Origin: Caenispirillum bisanense
Lineage (GTDB): Bacteria > Pseudomonadota > Alphaproteobacteria > Rhodospirillales > Rhodospirillaceae
Length of the DNA: 64,000 nucleotides
Assembly (NCBI RefSeq): GCF_900230255.1
Contig: NZ_OCNJ01000004.1
Location: 62,001 to 126,000 of the forward strand
Direction: 5' to 3'
Part shown: positions 7,343-16,960 of the stretch, in pieces
Position numbering within the stretch: the stretch's first letter is position 1
How the letters are laid out: each line of letters starts with the position of its first letter
Made by a program: the position numbers and the translations under genes
Notes under the pieces: model-generated
What the model saw: only the letters and a program-made list of their open reading frames with translations
Database searches by the model: none
Told to the model about the DNA's origin: nothing

Positions 7343-8220
7343 CGCTGGAACAGCTGCGCATCTTCGTCGCCGTGGCCGAGGAAGAACACGTCACCCGCGC
7401 CGCCGCCCGCCTCGGCATCACCCAGTCGGCGGCGAGCGCCGCCCTGGCGGCCCTGGAAGGACGCCACGACGTGGTGCTGTTCCACCGCGTCGGACGCGGC
7501 ATCCGCCTGAGCGAGGAAGGCCGCGTCTTCGTGGAGGAGGCGCGCGCCGTGCTCGCCCGCGCCGCGGCGGCCCAGGCAGTGCTCGACGACCTCGGCACCC
7601 TGGCGCGCGGCCGACTGACGGTGCAGGCCAGCCAGACCATCGCCGGCTACTGGCTGCCGCGCCACCTGGTGGCCCTGCGCCGCCGCCATCCCGGCCTCGA
7701 CATCCGCCTGACCATCGGCAACACCGCCCAGGTGGCGGCGGCAGTGGCGGCCGGCGAGGCCGACGTCGGCTTCGTCGAAGGGGCGGTGGAGCATCCGGTG
7801 CTGGATCGGGTGGAGGTGGCGCGCGACCGCCTGATCGTCGTCGTCGCCCCCGACCACCCCTGGGCCGACGGCCGCCCGCTCGACCCGGCGGACCTGCCCG
7901 CCAGCCCCTGGGTGCTGCGCGAGAGCGGCTCCGGCACGCGGTCGGAGTTCGAGCGCGATCTGGTCGGCTTCGGGCTCGACCCCGCCGCCCTGCCGGTGGC
8001 GCTGGAGCTGCCGTCCAACGAGGCGGTACGGGCGGCGGTGGAAGCGGGCGCCGGCGCCACCGCCCTGTCGGCCTCGGTCGCCGCCGGGTCGCTGGAGGCG
8101 GGCCTGCTGTGCCGGGCGGAGATCGCCCTGCCCGACCGCGCCTTCCACCTGCTGCGCCACCGCGACCGCCACCGCAGCCGCGCCGCCCTGGCCCTGGCGG
8201 CGCTGGTCACGGGCAATTGA
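7339..8220 (+). CDS. LysR-family transcriptional regulator (YeiE/CysB-like)
   Basis: 293-residue LysR-type regulator. The N-terminal winged helix-turn-helix (MTLEQLRIFVAVAEEEHVTRAAARL...TQSAASAALAALE) covers residues 1-60 and the periplasmic-binding-like effector domain about 90-290. The start ATG overlaps the exporter stop, so both are translated from one message. Effector-domain features (TIGNTAQVAAAVAAGEADVGFVEG) resemble the YeiE/CysB branch that senses sulfur compounds or anions. It probably activates or represses the exporter operon. Confidence 0.92.
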   Translation: MTLEQLRIFVAVAEEEHVTRAAARLGITQSAASAALAALEGRHDVVLFHRVGRGIRLSEEGRVFVEEARAVLARAAAAQAVLDDLGTLARGRLTVQASQTIAGYWLPRHLVALRRRHPGLDIRLTIGNTAQVAAAVAAGEADVGFVEGAVEHPVLDRVEVARDRLIVVVAPDHPWADGRPLDPADLPASPWVLRESGSGTRSEFERDLVGFGLDPAALPVALELPSNEAVRAAVEAGAGATALSASVAAGSLEAGLLCRAEIALPDRAFHLLRHRDRHRSRAALALAALVTGN

Positions 8221-8229
8221 GCCGGCGGA

Positions 8230-10536
8230 TCAGCGGCCGGCGGACTGGCGGTCGATGGCATCCCGCAGCTGGCGCGGCGTCACCGGCTTGTGGACCAGCC
8301 CGACGCCGAGGGCCGCGACCTCCGCCTGACAGTCGACGCTGGTCTCGCCGGTCAGGATGACGGCCGGCCGCGCGCCCCAGCGAGCGAAGATGCGCCGCAT
8401 GGTGGCGGTGCCGACCTCGCCGGCGCGCAGGCGGTAATCGGCGATGACCAGGTCGGGCGCGGTGCCGAGCGCTTCCAGCTGCGCCAGCGCCGCGTCGCCC
8501 GAATCGGCGGTGACGACGCGGAACCCCCAATCCTGCAACAGCGCCTCGATGCCCATGAGCACGATGGCGTCGTCGTCGACCACCAGCGCGAGGCGGTCTC
8601 GTCCCGCGGCGGCGTCGGGGGCCGCCGCCGGCTCCTCCGCCGGTCCGGCCGGGTCGACGTCGGCGGGGGCCACCACCGGCACGTCGACGGAGAAGCGCGA
8701 CCCTGCGCCGGCGCGGCTCTCCACCGTCACCGGATGGTCGAGCAGGGTCGACAGGCGGCGCACGATGGCGAGCCCGAGGCCGAGGCCCCGTTCGCGCGCC
8801 CGTTCCGGATTGCCGACCTGGTGGAACTCCTCCCAGATGCGGCCGATGTGTTCCGGCGGGATGCCGATGCCGGTGTCGGCCACGGCGATGCGCAGCCGCT
8901 CCTCGCCGCTCGGGCCGCACTCGACGGTGATGCTGCCCTCTGCCGTGTAGCGCAGGGCGTTTTCCACCAGATTGCGGACGATGCGCCCGAGCAGGGTGCG
9001 GTCGCTGCGCACCAGCCCGCAGCCGCGCGCGACGGTGAGGGTCAGCCCCTTGTCGCGGGCGATGGTGGCATAGGCGGCCTCCACCTCGTCGAACAGGTCG
9101 TCGAGGTCGAACACCGTGATCTGCGGCTCGACCATGTTGGCGTCCAGGCGCGAGACGTCGAGCAGGCTGTCGAGCAGGCCCTTCAGGGCGTCGAGCCCGC
9201 GGTGCAGGTGGGCGAGCTTGGCCTCGCCCTCCGACCCGTCGAGATGGCTGCGCAGGGCCTCGGCGAAGAAGAACAGCGACTGGATGGGCTGGCGCAGATC
9301 GTGGCTGGCGGCGGCGAGGAAGCGCGACTTGGCGAGGTCGGCCCGCTCCGCTTCCTCCTTGGCGCGGCGCAGGGCGTCTTCCATGGCCTTGCGGTGGGAA
9401 ATGTCGTGGAAGGCCGCCACCGCCAGCGACGGGCGGCCGGCGCCGCCCTGGATGGGCGCGGCATTGACCGAAAAGGTGGTCACCCGCCCGTCGCCGCGGC
9501 GATAGGCGATCTCGGCGCCGTGCACCGTGTCGCCGTCGCGCAGGGACTGGTAGAGCGGGTAGTCGGCGGCCTCGAAGGGCCGGCCATCGGCGTGGATGCC
9601 GCCCAGGATCTGCGGCTCCACCATGGCCACCGCCATTTCGGTGAGCGGGTGGCCGAGCAGACGCTCCGCCTCGTCGTTGCGCAGGACGATGCGCCCGTCG
9701 GGGCCTTGCGCCACCACCACGCCGATGGGCAGGTGCTCCATGGCGGTGCGCAGCAGGCGGCGCTCGCGCTCCAGGGTCTCGGCCAGTTCCCCCCGTTCGC
9801 GCTCGGCGGCGCGCAGGGCGGTGATTTCGGTCACGACGCAGCCGACGTAGACCACCTCGCCGTCGACGATCACGGGGAAGAAGCCGACCATCCAGTCGCG
9901 GTCGACGCCGGGCTGGGCCGCCGTGCGACCGTGCATCTCGGTCAGCGGCACGCCCTGCCCGGTGGCGAAGACTTGCTTGATGACCGGCGCGATCTTGTCC
10001 ACCAGCTCGGGCAGCAACTCGCGCTTGGTGCGGCCGATGTGGTCGGCGATGGGCAGGCCGTTGATGTCGGCCAGCCACGGGTTGACGCGCACGAAGCGCA
10101 GGTCGCGGTCGAAGAAGGAGAAGCCCGCCGGCGCATTGGCGAACAGCGCTTCGAGCTGCGCCTCGGCCATCTTGCGCCGGTGCTCGGCCGAGGGCGGGTC
10201 GTTGGGGCCGAGGGAGCGCATGAACAGGCCGACCCCGGTCCGGCACGGGAAGGCGCGCACCGACAGCGGCGTGTGTTCCACGGGGTGGAGCAGGTCGGCG
10301 ACGCCGGCCTCGCCGCCGGACAGGACACGGCGGCAGAGGGCTGCCACCTCGTCCCACAACGGGCCGGTCAGCGTGTCGCCGAGCCGCCCGCCCGGGGCCA
10401 CGCCCAGATGGTGGGCGGTGGCGTTGACGTAGCGGATGGTGAGGTCGGGCGTGACTTCGAGAACGCAGTCCGGCGCGCTGTCGAGCAGCGCGGCGGCGAG
10501 GTGGGCGGAGGTGTCGTCCGGTGATCCGTCGGTCAT
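8230..10536 (-). CDS. Hybrid sensor histidine kinase/response regulator with three PAS domains
   Basis: Soluble two-component kinase of 768 aa with no membrane segment. Order: PAS (about 15-105), PAS (about 125-245), PAS (about 265-380), a short coil, HisKA with phospho-acceptor His412 (ASHDLRQPIQSL), HATPase with N-box (NLVENALRY), G1 (DTGIGIP) and G2 (GLGLGLAIV), then a receiver domain (about 645-765) with Asp700 (DLVIADYRLR) and Lys750. All catalytic positions are present. The DLRQPIQ phospho-acceptor box places it in the HWE-unrelated NtrB/BaeS-like hybrid group often seen with PAS-rich soluble sensors. No separate response regulator or output gene is adjacent. It starts 22 bases after tldD on the same strand, so the two may be co-transcribed. 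Confidence 0.95.
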   Translation of the reverse strand: MTDGSPDDTSAHLAAALLDSAPDCVLEVTPDLTIRYVNATAHHLGVAPGGRLGDTLTGPLWDEVAALCRRVLSGGEAGVADLLHPVEHTPLSVRAFPCRTGVGLFMRSLGPNDPPSAEHRRKMAEAQLEALFANAPAGFSFFDRDLRFVRVNPWLADINGLPIADHIGRTKRELLPELVDKIAPVIKQVFATGQGVPLTEMHGRTAAQPGVDRDWMVGFFPVIVDGEVVYVGCVVTEITALRAAERERGELAETLERERRLLRTAMEHLPIGVVVAQGPDGRIVLRNDEAERLLGHPLTEMAVAMVEPQILGGIHADGRPFEAADYPLYQSLRDGDTVHGAEIAYRRGDGRVTTFSVNAAPIQGGAGRPSLAVAAFHDISHRKAMEDALRRAKEEAERADLAKSRFLAAASHDLRQPIQSLFFFAEALRSHLDGSEGEAKLAHLHRGLDALKGLLDSLLDVSRLDANMVEPQITVFDLDDLFDEVEAAYATIARDKGLTLTVARGCGLVRSDRTLLGRIVRNLVENALRYTAEGSITVECGPSGEERLRIAVADTGIGIPPEHIGRIWEEFHQVGNPERARERGLGLGLAIVRRLSTLLDHPVTVESRAGAGSRFSVDVPVVAPADVDPAGPAEEPAAAPDAAAGRDRLALVVDDDAIVLMGIEALLQDWGFRVVTADSGDAALAQLEALGTAPDLVIADYRLRAGEVGTATMRRIFARWGARPAVILTGETSVDCQAEVAALGVGLVHKPVTPRQLRDAIDRQSAGR

Positions 10537-10558
10537 TCTCCGCCCATCCTGTCGCCCG

Positions 10559-11992
10559 TCAGACGCTGGTGCCGCCGACCGTCAGCGGTTCGACGAGCAG
10601 GGTCGGCTGGCCGACGCCGCAGGGCACGCCCTGGCCGTCCTTGCCGCAGGTGCCGATACCGGGATCCAGCCCCATGTCGTTGCCGATGGCCTTGACCTTG
10701 GTCAGCACGTCCGGTCCGTTGCCGATGAGGGTCGCGCCCTTGACCGGCGCCCCGATGCGGCCGTTCTCGATCAGGTAGGCCTCCGACGCCGAGAACACGA
10801 ACTTGCCCGACACGATGTCCACCTGCCCGCCGCCGAAGTTGACGGCATAGAGGCCCTTCTTCACCGACGCGATCATGTCGGCGGGGTTGGCGCCGCCGCC
10901 TTCCATGTAGGTGTTGGTCATGCGCGGCAGCGGGCTGTGGGCGTAGGACTGGCGGCGGCCGTTGCCGGTCGGCTTGGCGCCCATGAGGCGCGCATTCATG
11001 CGGTCGAAGATGTAGCCCGTGAGGATGCCGTCCTCGATGAGCACGGTGCGGCCCGACGGCGTGCCCTCGTCGTCGATGGTCAGCGAGCCGCGACGGTCGG
11101 GCAGCGTGCCGTCGTCGACCACGGTGACGCCCGGCGCGGCGACGCGCTGGCCCATCTTGTCGGAGAAGGCCGAGGTCTTCTTGCGGTTGAAGTCGCCCTC
11201 CAGGCCGTGGCCGACCGCTTCGTGCAGCAGCACGCCGGGCCAGCCCGGGCCGAGCACCACGGTCATCTCGCCGGCCGGGGCGTCGATGGAGTCGAGGTTC
11301 ACCAGCGCCTGCCGCAGCGCCTCGTCCACCGCCGCCTTCCAGGCGTCCTCGGCGACCAGACCGTCGTAGGTGACGCGCCCGCCCATGCCGTGGCTGCCGG
11401 TCTCCATGCGGTCGCCCTGGCTGACCATGACCGACACGTTGAGGCGCACCAGCGGCCGGATGTCGGCGGCCATGACGCCGTCGGCGCGCACGATGTGGAC
11501 GGCCTGCCACGAGCCGGTCAGCGACGCCATCACCTGCACCACGCGCGGGTCCTTGCCGCGGGCGTAGGCGTCCATCTCCTTCAGCACGCGCACTTTCTCT
11601 TCAAAGGGCACCAGCGGCAGCGGGTTGGCGTCGGTGTAGAGGGCGGTGTTGGTGCCGGCCGGCGGCTCGGCCATGACGCCGCCGCTGCCGCGGCGCACCG
11701 CCTTCACGGTGTCGGCGGCGCGCGACACGGCCGCGTCGTCGAGCAGGCTGGCATGGGCGAAGCCGGTGGTCTCGCCCGAGACGGCGCGCAGGCCGAAACC
11801 CTGCTGGGTATCGAAGCTGGCGGACTTCACGCGGCCGTCGTCGAAACTGATGCTCTCCGACTGGCGATATTCGAGGAACAGTTCGCCGTCGTCGCAGCCG
11901 TCCAGGGCCTGCCGCACGGTCGACAGGGTGCGGTCCTTGTCCAGCCCGGCGCGGGTGAAGAAAAGGTCCTCGGTAACGGCGATATCGGCCAT
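10559..11992 (-). CDS. tldD: Metalloprotease TldD
   Basis: Zinc metalloprotease subunit that works with TldE/PmbA to cut unfolded or leader peptides (microcin B17 maturation, CcdA degradation in E. coli). The metal-binding HEAVGHGLEGD sits at about residues 257-267, and GTCGKDGQG near the C-terminus is a TldD signature. Length 477 aa is standard when the ATG at 11992 is used; GGGAG precedes it and the longer frame to 12034 adds a non-conserved tail. TldE is not in the window. The histidine kinase gene follows 22 bases downstream. Confidence 0.95.
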   Translation of the reverse strand: MADIAVTEDLFFTRAGLDKDRTLSTVRQALDGCDDGELFLEYRQSESISFDDGRVKSASFDTQQGFGLRAVSGETTGFAHASLLDDAAVSRAADTVKAVRRGSGGVMAEPPAGTNTALYTDANPLPLVPFEEKVRVLKEMDAYARGKDPRVVQVMASLTGSWQAVHIVRADGVMAADIRPLVRLNVSVMVSQGDRMETGSHGMGGRVTYDGLVAEDAWKAAVDEALRQALVNLDSIDAPAGEMTVVLGPGWPGVLLHEAVGHGLEGDFNRKKTSAFSDKMGQRVAAPGVTVVDDGTLPDRRGSLTIDDEGTPSGRTVLIEDGILTGYIFDRMNARLMGAKPTGNGRRQSYAHSPLPRMTNTYMEGGGANPADMIASVKKGLYAVNFGGGQVDIVSGKFVFSASEAYLIENGRIGAPVKGATLIGNGPDVLTKVKAIGNDMGLDPGIGTCGKDGQGVPCGVGQPTLLVEPLTVGGTSV

Positions 11993-12179
11993 GTCGTACT
12001 CCCGGCAGGGCAAGGTGTCAGGGTGCGGCGGCACAGGACTGAACTATGAAAGATCACCCGCCGCCGCAGAGTTCCTTTCATGTGGGGCGGCAGCCATCGG
12101 CTGTCACCACCCGTCAGGGCAGTTTGCCCGGGCCGCGGGAGCGGGTAAACAGGACTTCTCCAGTCCGAAGGTCTCGCCC

Positions 12180-13472
12180 GTGCCTCTACCTCCTCTGCCC
12201 CAGCATCCGCTCCGCGCCGCCGTCGCCGGGGAGGTCCACGCCCGCCCCTACGAGTCCCTCGGGGGACCGTGGCGCGTGTCGCACATCGCCATGGTGACGG
12301 GCGAGTTGGCGCCGGGCACGGAAACCGCCCTCATCGGCGACCTGTTCAAGCGCTTCGGCCGCGGCGCGCCGGCGGCGGACACGGTCTACCTGTCGCTCGA
12401 CCTCGGCCCCTTCCGGCTGCGGTGGGAGCGGCACACGGAATTCTCCACCTGGACCTTCCTGGTGCCGGGGCCGGTGGACGCCAGCCGCCCCTTCGACCAT
12501 CCGGCGCTGGAACGGGTGCCGGAGGACTGGCTCGCCCGCCTGCCCGGGCAGCTGCTGGTCGCCATGCACGTGGTCGTCGACCCGCGCCCGCGCACGGTGG
12601 AGGAGATCGCCGGCCTGTTCGACGGGCGCATCCTCGGCAGCCGGGTCGGCGGAGGGTCGGGGGCCGTGTTCACCGACTTCCTGCTGGGCGCCGACGGCTG
12701 CGGCCATGCCCTGATCGTCGACGAGGCCATGAGCCCCGGCCTCGCCGGCCGCACCCTGCAGCGGGTGCTGGAGATCGAGACCTACCGCTCCATGGCGCTG
12801 CTCGCCCTGTCGCCCGCCCAGGCGACGGCACCGCGGCTGACCGCCATCGAGCAGGGCGTGACGGCGGCCATGGCGCATCTCGCCGAAGACGACGGCGACG
12901 CCGGCCGCGACCGCCGGCTGCTGTCGCGCCTGACCGGCCTCGCCGCCGAGAACGAGCGCCTGCTGTCGGGGCTCAGCTACCGCTTGTCGGCCTCGCGCGC
13001 CTACCACGCCATCGTGCAGCGGGCGGTGGACGACCTGCGGGAGGAACGGCTGGAGGGCCTGCAGACGGTGGCCGAGTTCCTCGCCCGCCGCCTGGCGCCG
13101 GCCATGCGCACCTGCGAATACGTCGGCGCCCGCATGGAGGCCCTGTCCAAGCGCCTGACGCGCGCCGGCGACATGCTGCGCACGCGGGTCGACATCGGCC
13201 TGAACGAGAACAACCGCGACCTCTTGCGCAGCATGAACACCCGCGCCGAACTGCAGCTCCGCCTGCAGGAGACGGTGGAGGGCCTGTCGGTGGTCGCCAT
13301 CAGTTACTACCTGCTCGGCCTCGTCGGCTACCTCGCCAAGGGGCTGAAGGAGGCGGGGCTGTCGCCGGTGAAGCCGGAAGTGGCCGTGCTGGCCGCGCTG
13401 CCGGTGGTGCTGGGGCTGGTGTTCGTCGGCGTGCGGCGCCTGCGCAAGGCGGTGGTGCACACCGACGGGTGA
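12180..13472 (+). CDS. DUF3422 family membrane-anchored protein
   Basis: Member of DUF3422, an alphaproteobacterial family of about 430 aa without known function. The start HPLRAAVAGEVHARPYE is the family signature, followed by a soluble region, long helices (about 230-350, including ETYRSMALLALSPAQA and RTRVDIGLNENNRDLLRSM) and two C-terminal membrane segments near residues 360-385 and 398-418. The topology, a large cytosolic part tethered at the C-terminus, resembles CorA-like membrane proteins, but pore motifs are not evident. GTG at 12180 is used, since it gives the family N-terminus; its ribosome site is weak. Confidence 0.85.
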   Translation: MPLPPLPQHPLRAAVAGEVHARPYESLGGPWRVSHIAMVTGELAPGTETALIGDLFKRFGRGAPAADTVYLSLDLGPFRLRWERHTEFSTWTFLVPGPVDASRPFDHPALERVPEDWLARLPGQLLVAMHVVVDPRPRTVEEIAGLFDGRILGSRVGGGSGAVFTDFLLGADGCGHALIVDEAMSPGLAGRTLQRVLEIETYRSMALLALSPAQATAPRLTAIEQGVTAAMAHLAEDDGDAGRDRRLLSRLTGLAAENERLLSGLSYRLSASRAYHAIVQRAVDDLREERLEGLQTVAEFLARRLAPAMRTCEYVGARMEALSKRLTRAGDMLRTRVDIGLNENNRDLLRSMNTRAELQLRLQETVEGLSVVAISYYLLGLVGYLAKGLKEAGLSPVKPEVAVLAALPVVLGLVFVGVRRLRKAVVHTDG

Positions 13473-13489
13473 CGGGCCGGAGTGGTGGC

Positions 13490-13512
13490 GGGGCGCACCG
13501 GCGGCGCGCCCC
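13490..13512. terminator. Hairpin between convergent DUF3422 and glgC genes
   Basis: GGGGCGC (13490-13496) pairs with GCGCCCC (13506-13512) around a nine-base loop and is followed by only two T. It lies in the 49-base gap between two convergent genes and may end both transcripts. Confidence 0.4.
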
Positions 13513-13521
13513 TTCCGCCGG

Positions 13522-14775
<1,254 letters not shown>

Positions 14776-14966
14776 AGTCTTCTTTCCCCGCGCCTCTGCC
14801 TTCCGGAGGCGCCAGCGTGCCATGCCGAAGCCGTCGTGGCGAGGGGGCTTAAGGTATAGCCCGGACGGCGGGTAGGGCCGTGGCGGCACGCCGGCCTTGC
14901 CGAGTCGGCCCGCCTCGTGCCAAAGGTTGGCCCTTGGGTCGCCACCGGGATAGAGCACCGCAGGCC

Positions 14967-15725
14967 GTGACCGACCAGACCGGCATCCTTCTTACCGACG
15001 TCACCGTTCGGCGCGGCGGGCGCACGGCCCTCGACGCCGTCTCCGTCGCCCTGACCGAGCCGCGCATCGGCCTCGTCGGGCGCAACGGCTCGGGCAAGTC
15101 GACGCTGGCCCGCGTCGTCAAGGGCCTGCTGACGCCCGACGCCGGGCAGGTGCGCGTCCACGGCCTCGACCCCGCCGCCCGCACGCGCGAGTCGGTGGGC
15201 TGCGTCGGCTTCCTGTTCCAGAACTCCGATCACCAGATCCTCTGCCCGACGGTGGCGGAGGAGATCGCCTTCGGGCTGGTGGAGTTCGGCACCCGCCGCG
15301 CCGAAGCCGAAGACCGCGCCCGCGCCCTGCTGGCCGAGCACGGCGTCGCCGACTGGGCGGCACGCCCGGTGGCGGCGCTGTCGGAAGGGCAGCGGCGGCT
15401 GGTGTGCCTGTTCGCCGTGCTGGTCATGGCGCCGCGCGTGCTGGTGCTCGACGAGCCCTACGCCGGCCTCGACATCCCCACCCGCCTGCGCCTCGCCCGC
15501 TTCATCGCCGGCCTGCCGCAGCAGGTGCTGGTGATCGGCCACGACGCCGAGGATTTCGCCGGCTTCGACCGCATCCTGTGGCTGGAAGCCGGCCGCATCG
15601 AACAGGACGGTCCGCCGGACGCGGTGCTGGCCGCCTTCGTCGCCGCCATGCACCGCCTCGCGGCCGGTCCCGACGAGGACGCCGGCGGCGCGGACCGGGA
15701 GGCCGCCGCGTCATGGGTCGCCTGA
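14967..15725 (+). CDS. bioM: Biotin ECF transporter ATPase BioM
   Basis: Energy-coupling ATPase of the cobalt/biotin ECF type, 252 aa. Walker A is GRNGSGKST, the ECF-type Q-loop LFQNSDHQILCPTV is characteristic, the signature is LSEGQRRLV (Glu in place of the usual second Gly), Walker B is VLVLDEPYAGLD and the switch His is in VIGHDAED. GTG at 14967 is the start. It overlaps bioN by 13 bases, and bioN overlaps bioY by four, so the three are translationally coupled. Assignment to biotin rests on the bioY neighbour. I saw no BioR box upstream. Confidence 0.92.
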   Translation: MTDQTGILLTDVTVRRGGRTALDAVSVALTEPRIGLVGRNGSGKSTLARVVKGLLTPDAGQVRVHGLDPAARTRESVGCVGFLFQNSDHQILCPTVAEEIAFGLVEFGTRRAEAEDRARALLAEHGVADWAARPVAALSEGQRRLVCLFAVLVMAPRVLVLDEPYAGLDIPTRLRLARFIAGLPQQVLVIGHDAEDFAGFDRILWLEAGRIEQDGPPDAVLAAFVAAMHRLAAGPDEDAGGADREAAASWVA

Positions 15726-16312
15726 ACCTGCTCGAACCCGCCGCCCGCCGCCTGCCGGCCGGGCTCAAGCTGCTGCTGCTGGCGGTCGCCAGCATCGCCC
15801 TGTTCCGCCTCGACGGGCTGGCGCCGCTGGCCGCCGCCGTCGCCGCGGTGCTGCTGCTCGCCGCCGTGACCGGCAGCCTGGGCGCGGTGCGGCAGTTGCG
15901 GCCGCTGCTGACGGTGATCGTGCTGTCCTTCGCCGCCCATGCCTTGCTCGGCGACTGGCGCCTCGGGCTGGCGGTGTGCCTGCGCATCGCCGCCTTGGTG
16001 ACGCTCGCCGGCATCGTCTCGGCGCTGACGCCGCTGTCGGACATGCTGGCGGCGCTCGACCGCGGCATGAGCCCGCTGCGCCGCCTCGGCGTGCCGACCC
16101 GCCCCGTCGCCGTCGCCATCGCCATGACGCTGCGCTTCGCGCCATTGCTCGCCGAGCGCTGGCGGGCGCTGGGCGACAGTTGGCGCACCCGATCCCCCCG
16201 GCGGCCGCACTGGCGGCTGCTCACGCCCTTCGTCATCGGCGCCATGGACGACGCCGACCGTGCCGCGGACGCCCTGCACGCCCGCGGCGGATTCGTGGAG
16301 AAACGACCGTGA
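15713..16312 (+). CDS. bioN: Biotin ECF transporter transmembrane protein BioN
   Basis: CbiQ/EcfT-type membrane coupling subunit, 199 aa, with about five hydrophobic segments. The cytosolic coupling region that grips the ATPase is the DMLAALDRGMSPLRRLGV to LGDSWRTRSPRRP stretch. Its short length matches the BioN subgroup (about 200 aa) rather than the larger CbiQ. The ATG at 15713 lies inside the end of bioM. The gene runs into bioY with a GTGA overlap. Confidence 0.88.
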   Translation: MGRLNLLEPAARRLPAGLKLLLLAVASIALFRLDGLAPLAAAVAAVLLLAAVTGSLGAVRQLRPLLTVIVLSFAAHALLGDWRLGLAVCLRIAALVTLAGIVSALTPLSDMLAALDRGMSPLRRLGVPTRPVAVAIAMTLRFAPLLAERWRALGDSWRTRSPRRPHWRLLTPFVIGAMDDADRAADALHARGGFVEKRP

Positions 16313-16851
16313 CCCTGCAGTCCTCCGTCGCCCGCATCGCGCTGTTCGCGGCGCTCATCGCCGCCCTCGGCCTGGTGCCGCAGATCACCATTCCCTTCGC
16401 CGGCGGCGTGCCGATCACGGCACAGACCCTCGGCATCATGCTGGCCGGCCTGATCCTCGGCCCGTGGCGCGGCGCCGCCGCCGTGCTGGTGTTCCTGGCG
16501 GTGGTGGCGCTCGGCGCACCGCTGCTGGCCGGCGGGCGCGGCGGGCTCGGCGTGTTCGCCGGGCCGACCGTCGGCTTCCTGATCGGCTGGCCCATCGCGA
16601 CCATCGTCGTCGGCCTGGTCTACCGCGCCATGCCCGAGGCGCGGCCGATCCTGGCCGGCGTAACCGCCTCCGTCGTCGGCGGCATCCTGACGCTCTACGC
16701 CTTCGGCATCCCCGGCCTGTCGCTGGTGACCGAAATGCCGCTCGCCAAGGCCGCCGCCGTGGTCGGCGTGTTCATCCCCGGCGACATCCTGAAGGCCTTC
16801 ATCGCCGCCGCCGTGGCTCGCGAGGTCCGGCGCGCCCGCGTGCTGGCTTGA
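16309..16851 (+). CDS. bioY: Biotin transporter substrate-binding subunit BioY
   Basis: S-component that binds biotin in the membrane, 180 aa with six hydrophobic segments. The family features GGVPITAQTLGIMLAGLILGPWRGA and GRGGLGVFAGPTVGFLIGWP are intact. In other bacteria BioY alone can import biotin, and BioMN raises the affinity. GTG at 16309 overlaps the bioN stop. No biotin biosynthesis genes are in the window. Confidence 0.95.
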   Translation: MTLQSSVARIALFAALIAALGLVPQITIPFAGGVPITAQTLGIMLAGLILGPWRGAAAVLVFLAVVALGAPLLAGGRGGLGVFAGPTVGFLIGWPIATIVVGLVYRAMPEARPILAGVTASVVGGILTLYAFGIPGLSLVTEMPLAKAAAVVGVFIPGDILKAFIAAAVAREVRRARVLA

Positions 16852-16960
16852 CGCCTGCCCCGTCCGGCGAGGGCGGCGCTTCCCGGTGGAAGTTTCGCCC
16901 CCGCCGCCTTATGTTCGGCACCAGATCCATCTCCCCCGATCCAGGACACAGACAGGTCCC

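Noticed and set aside
8290-10524. Long plus-strand frame opposite the histidine kinase
   Set aside because: It is a shadow of the kinase, with no motif or ribosome site.
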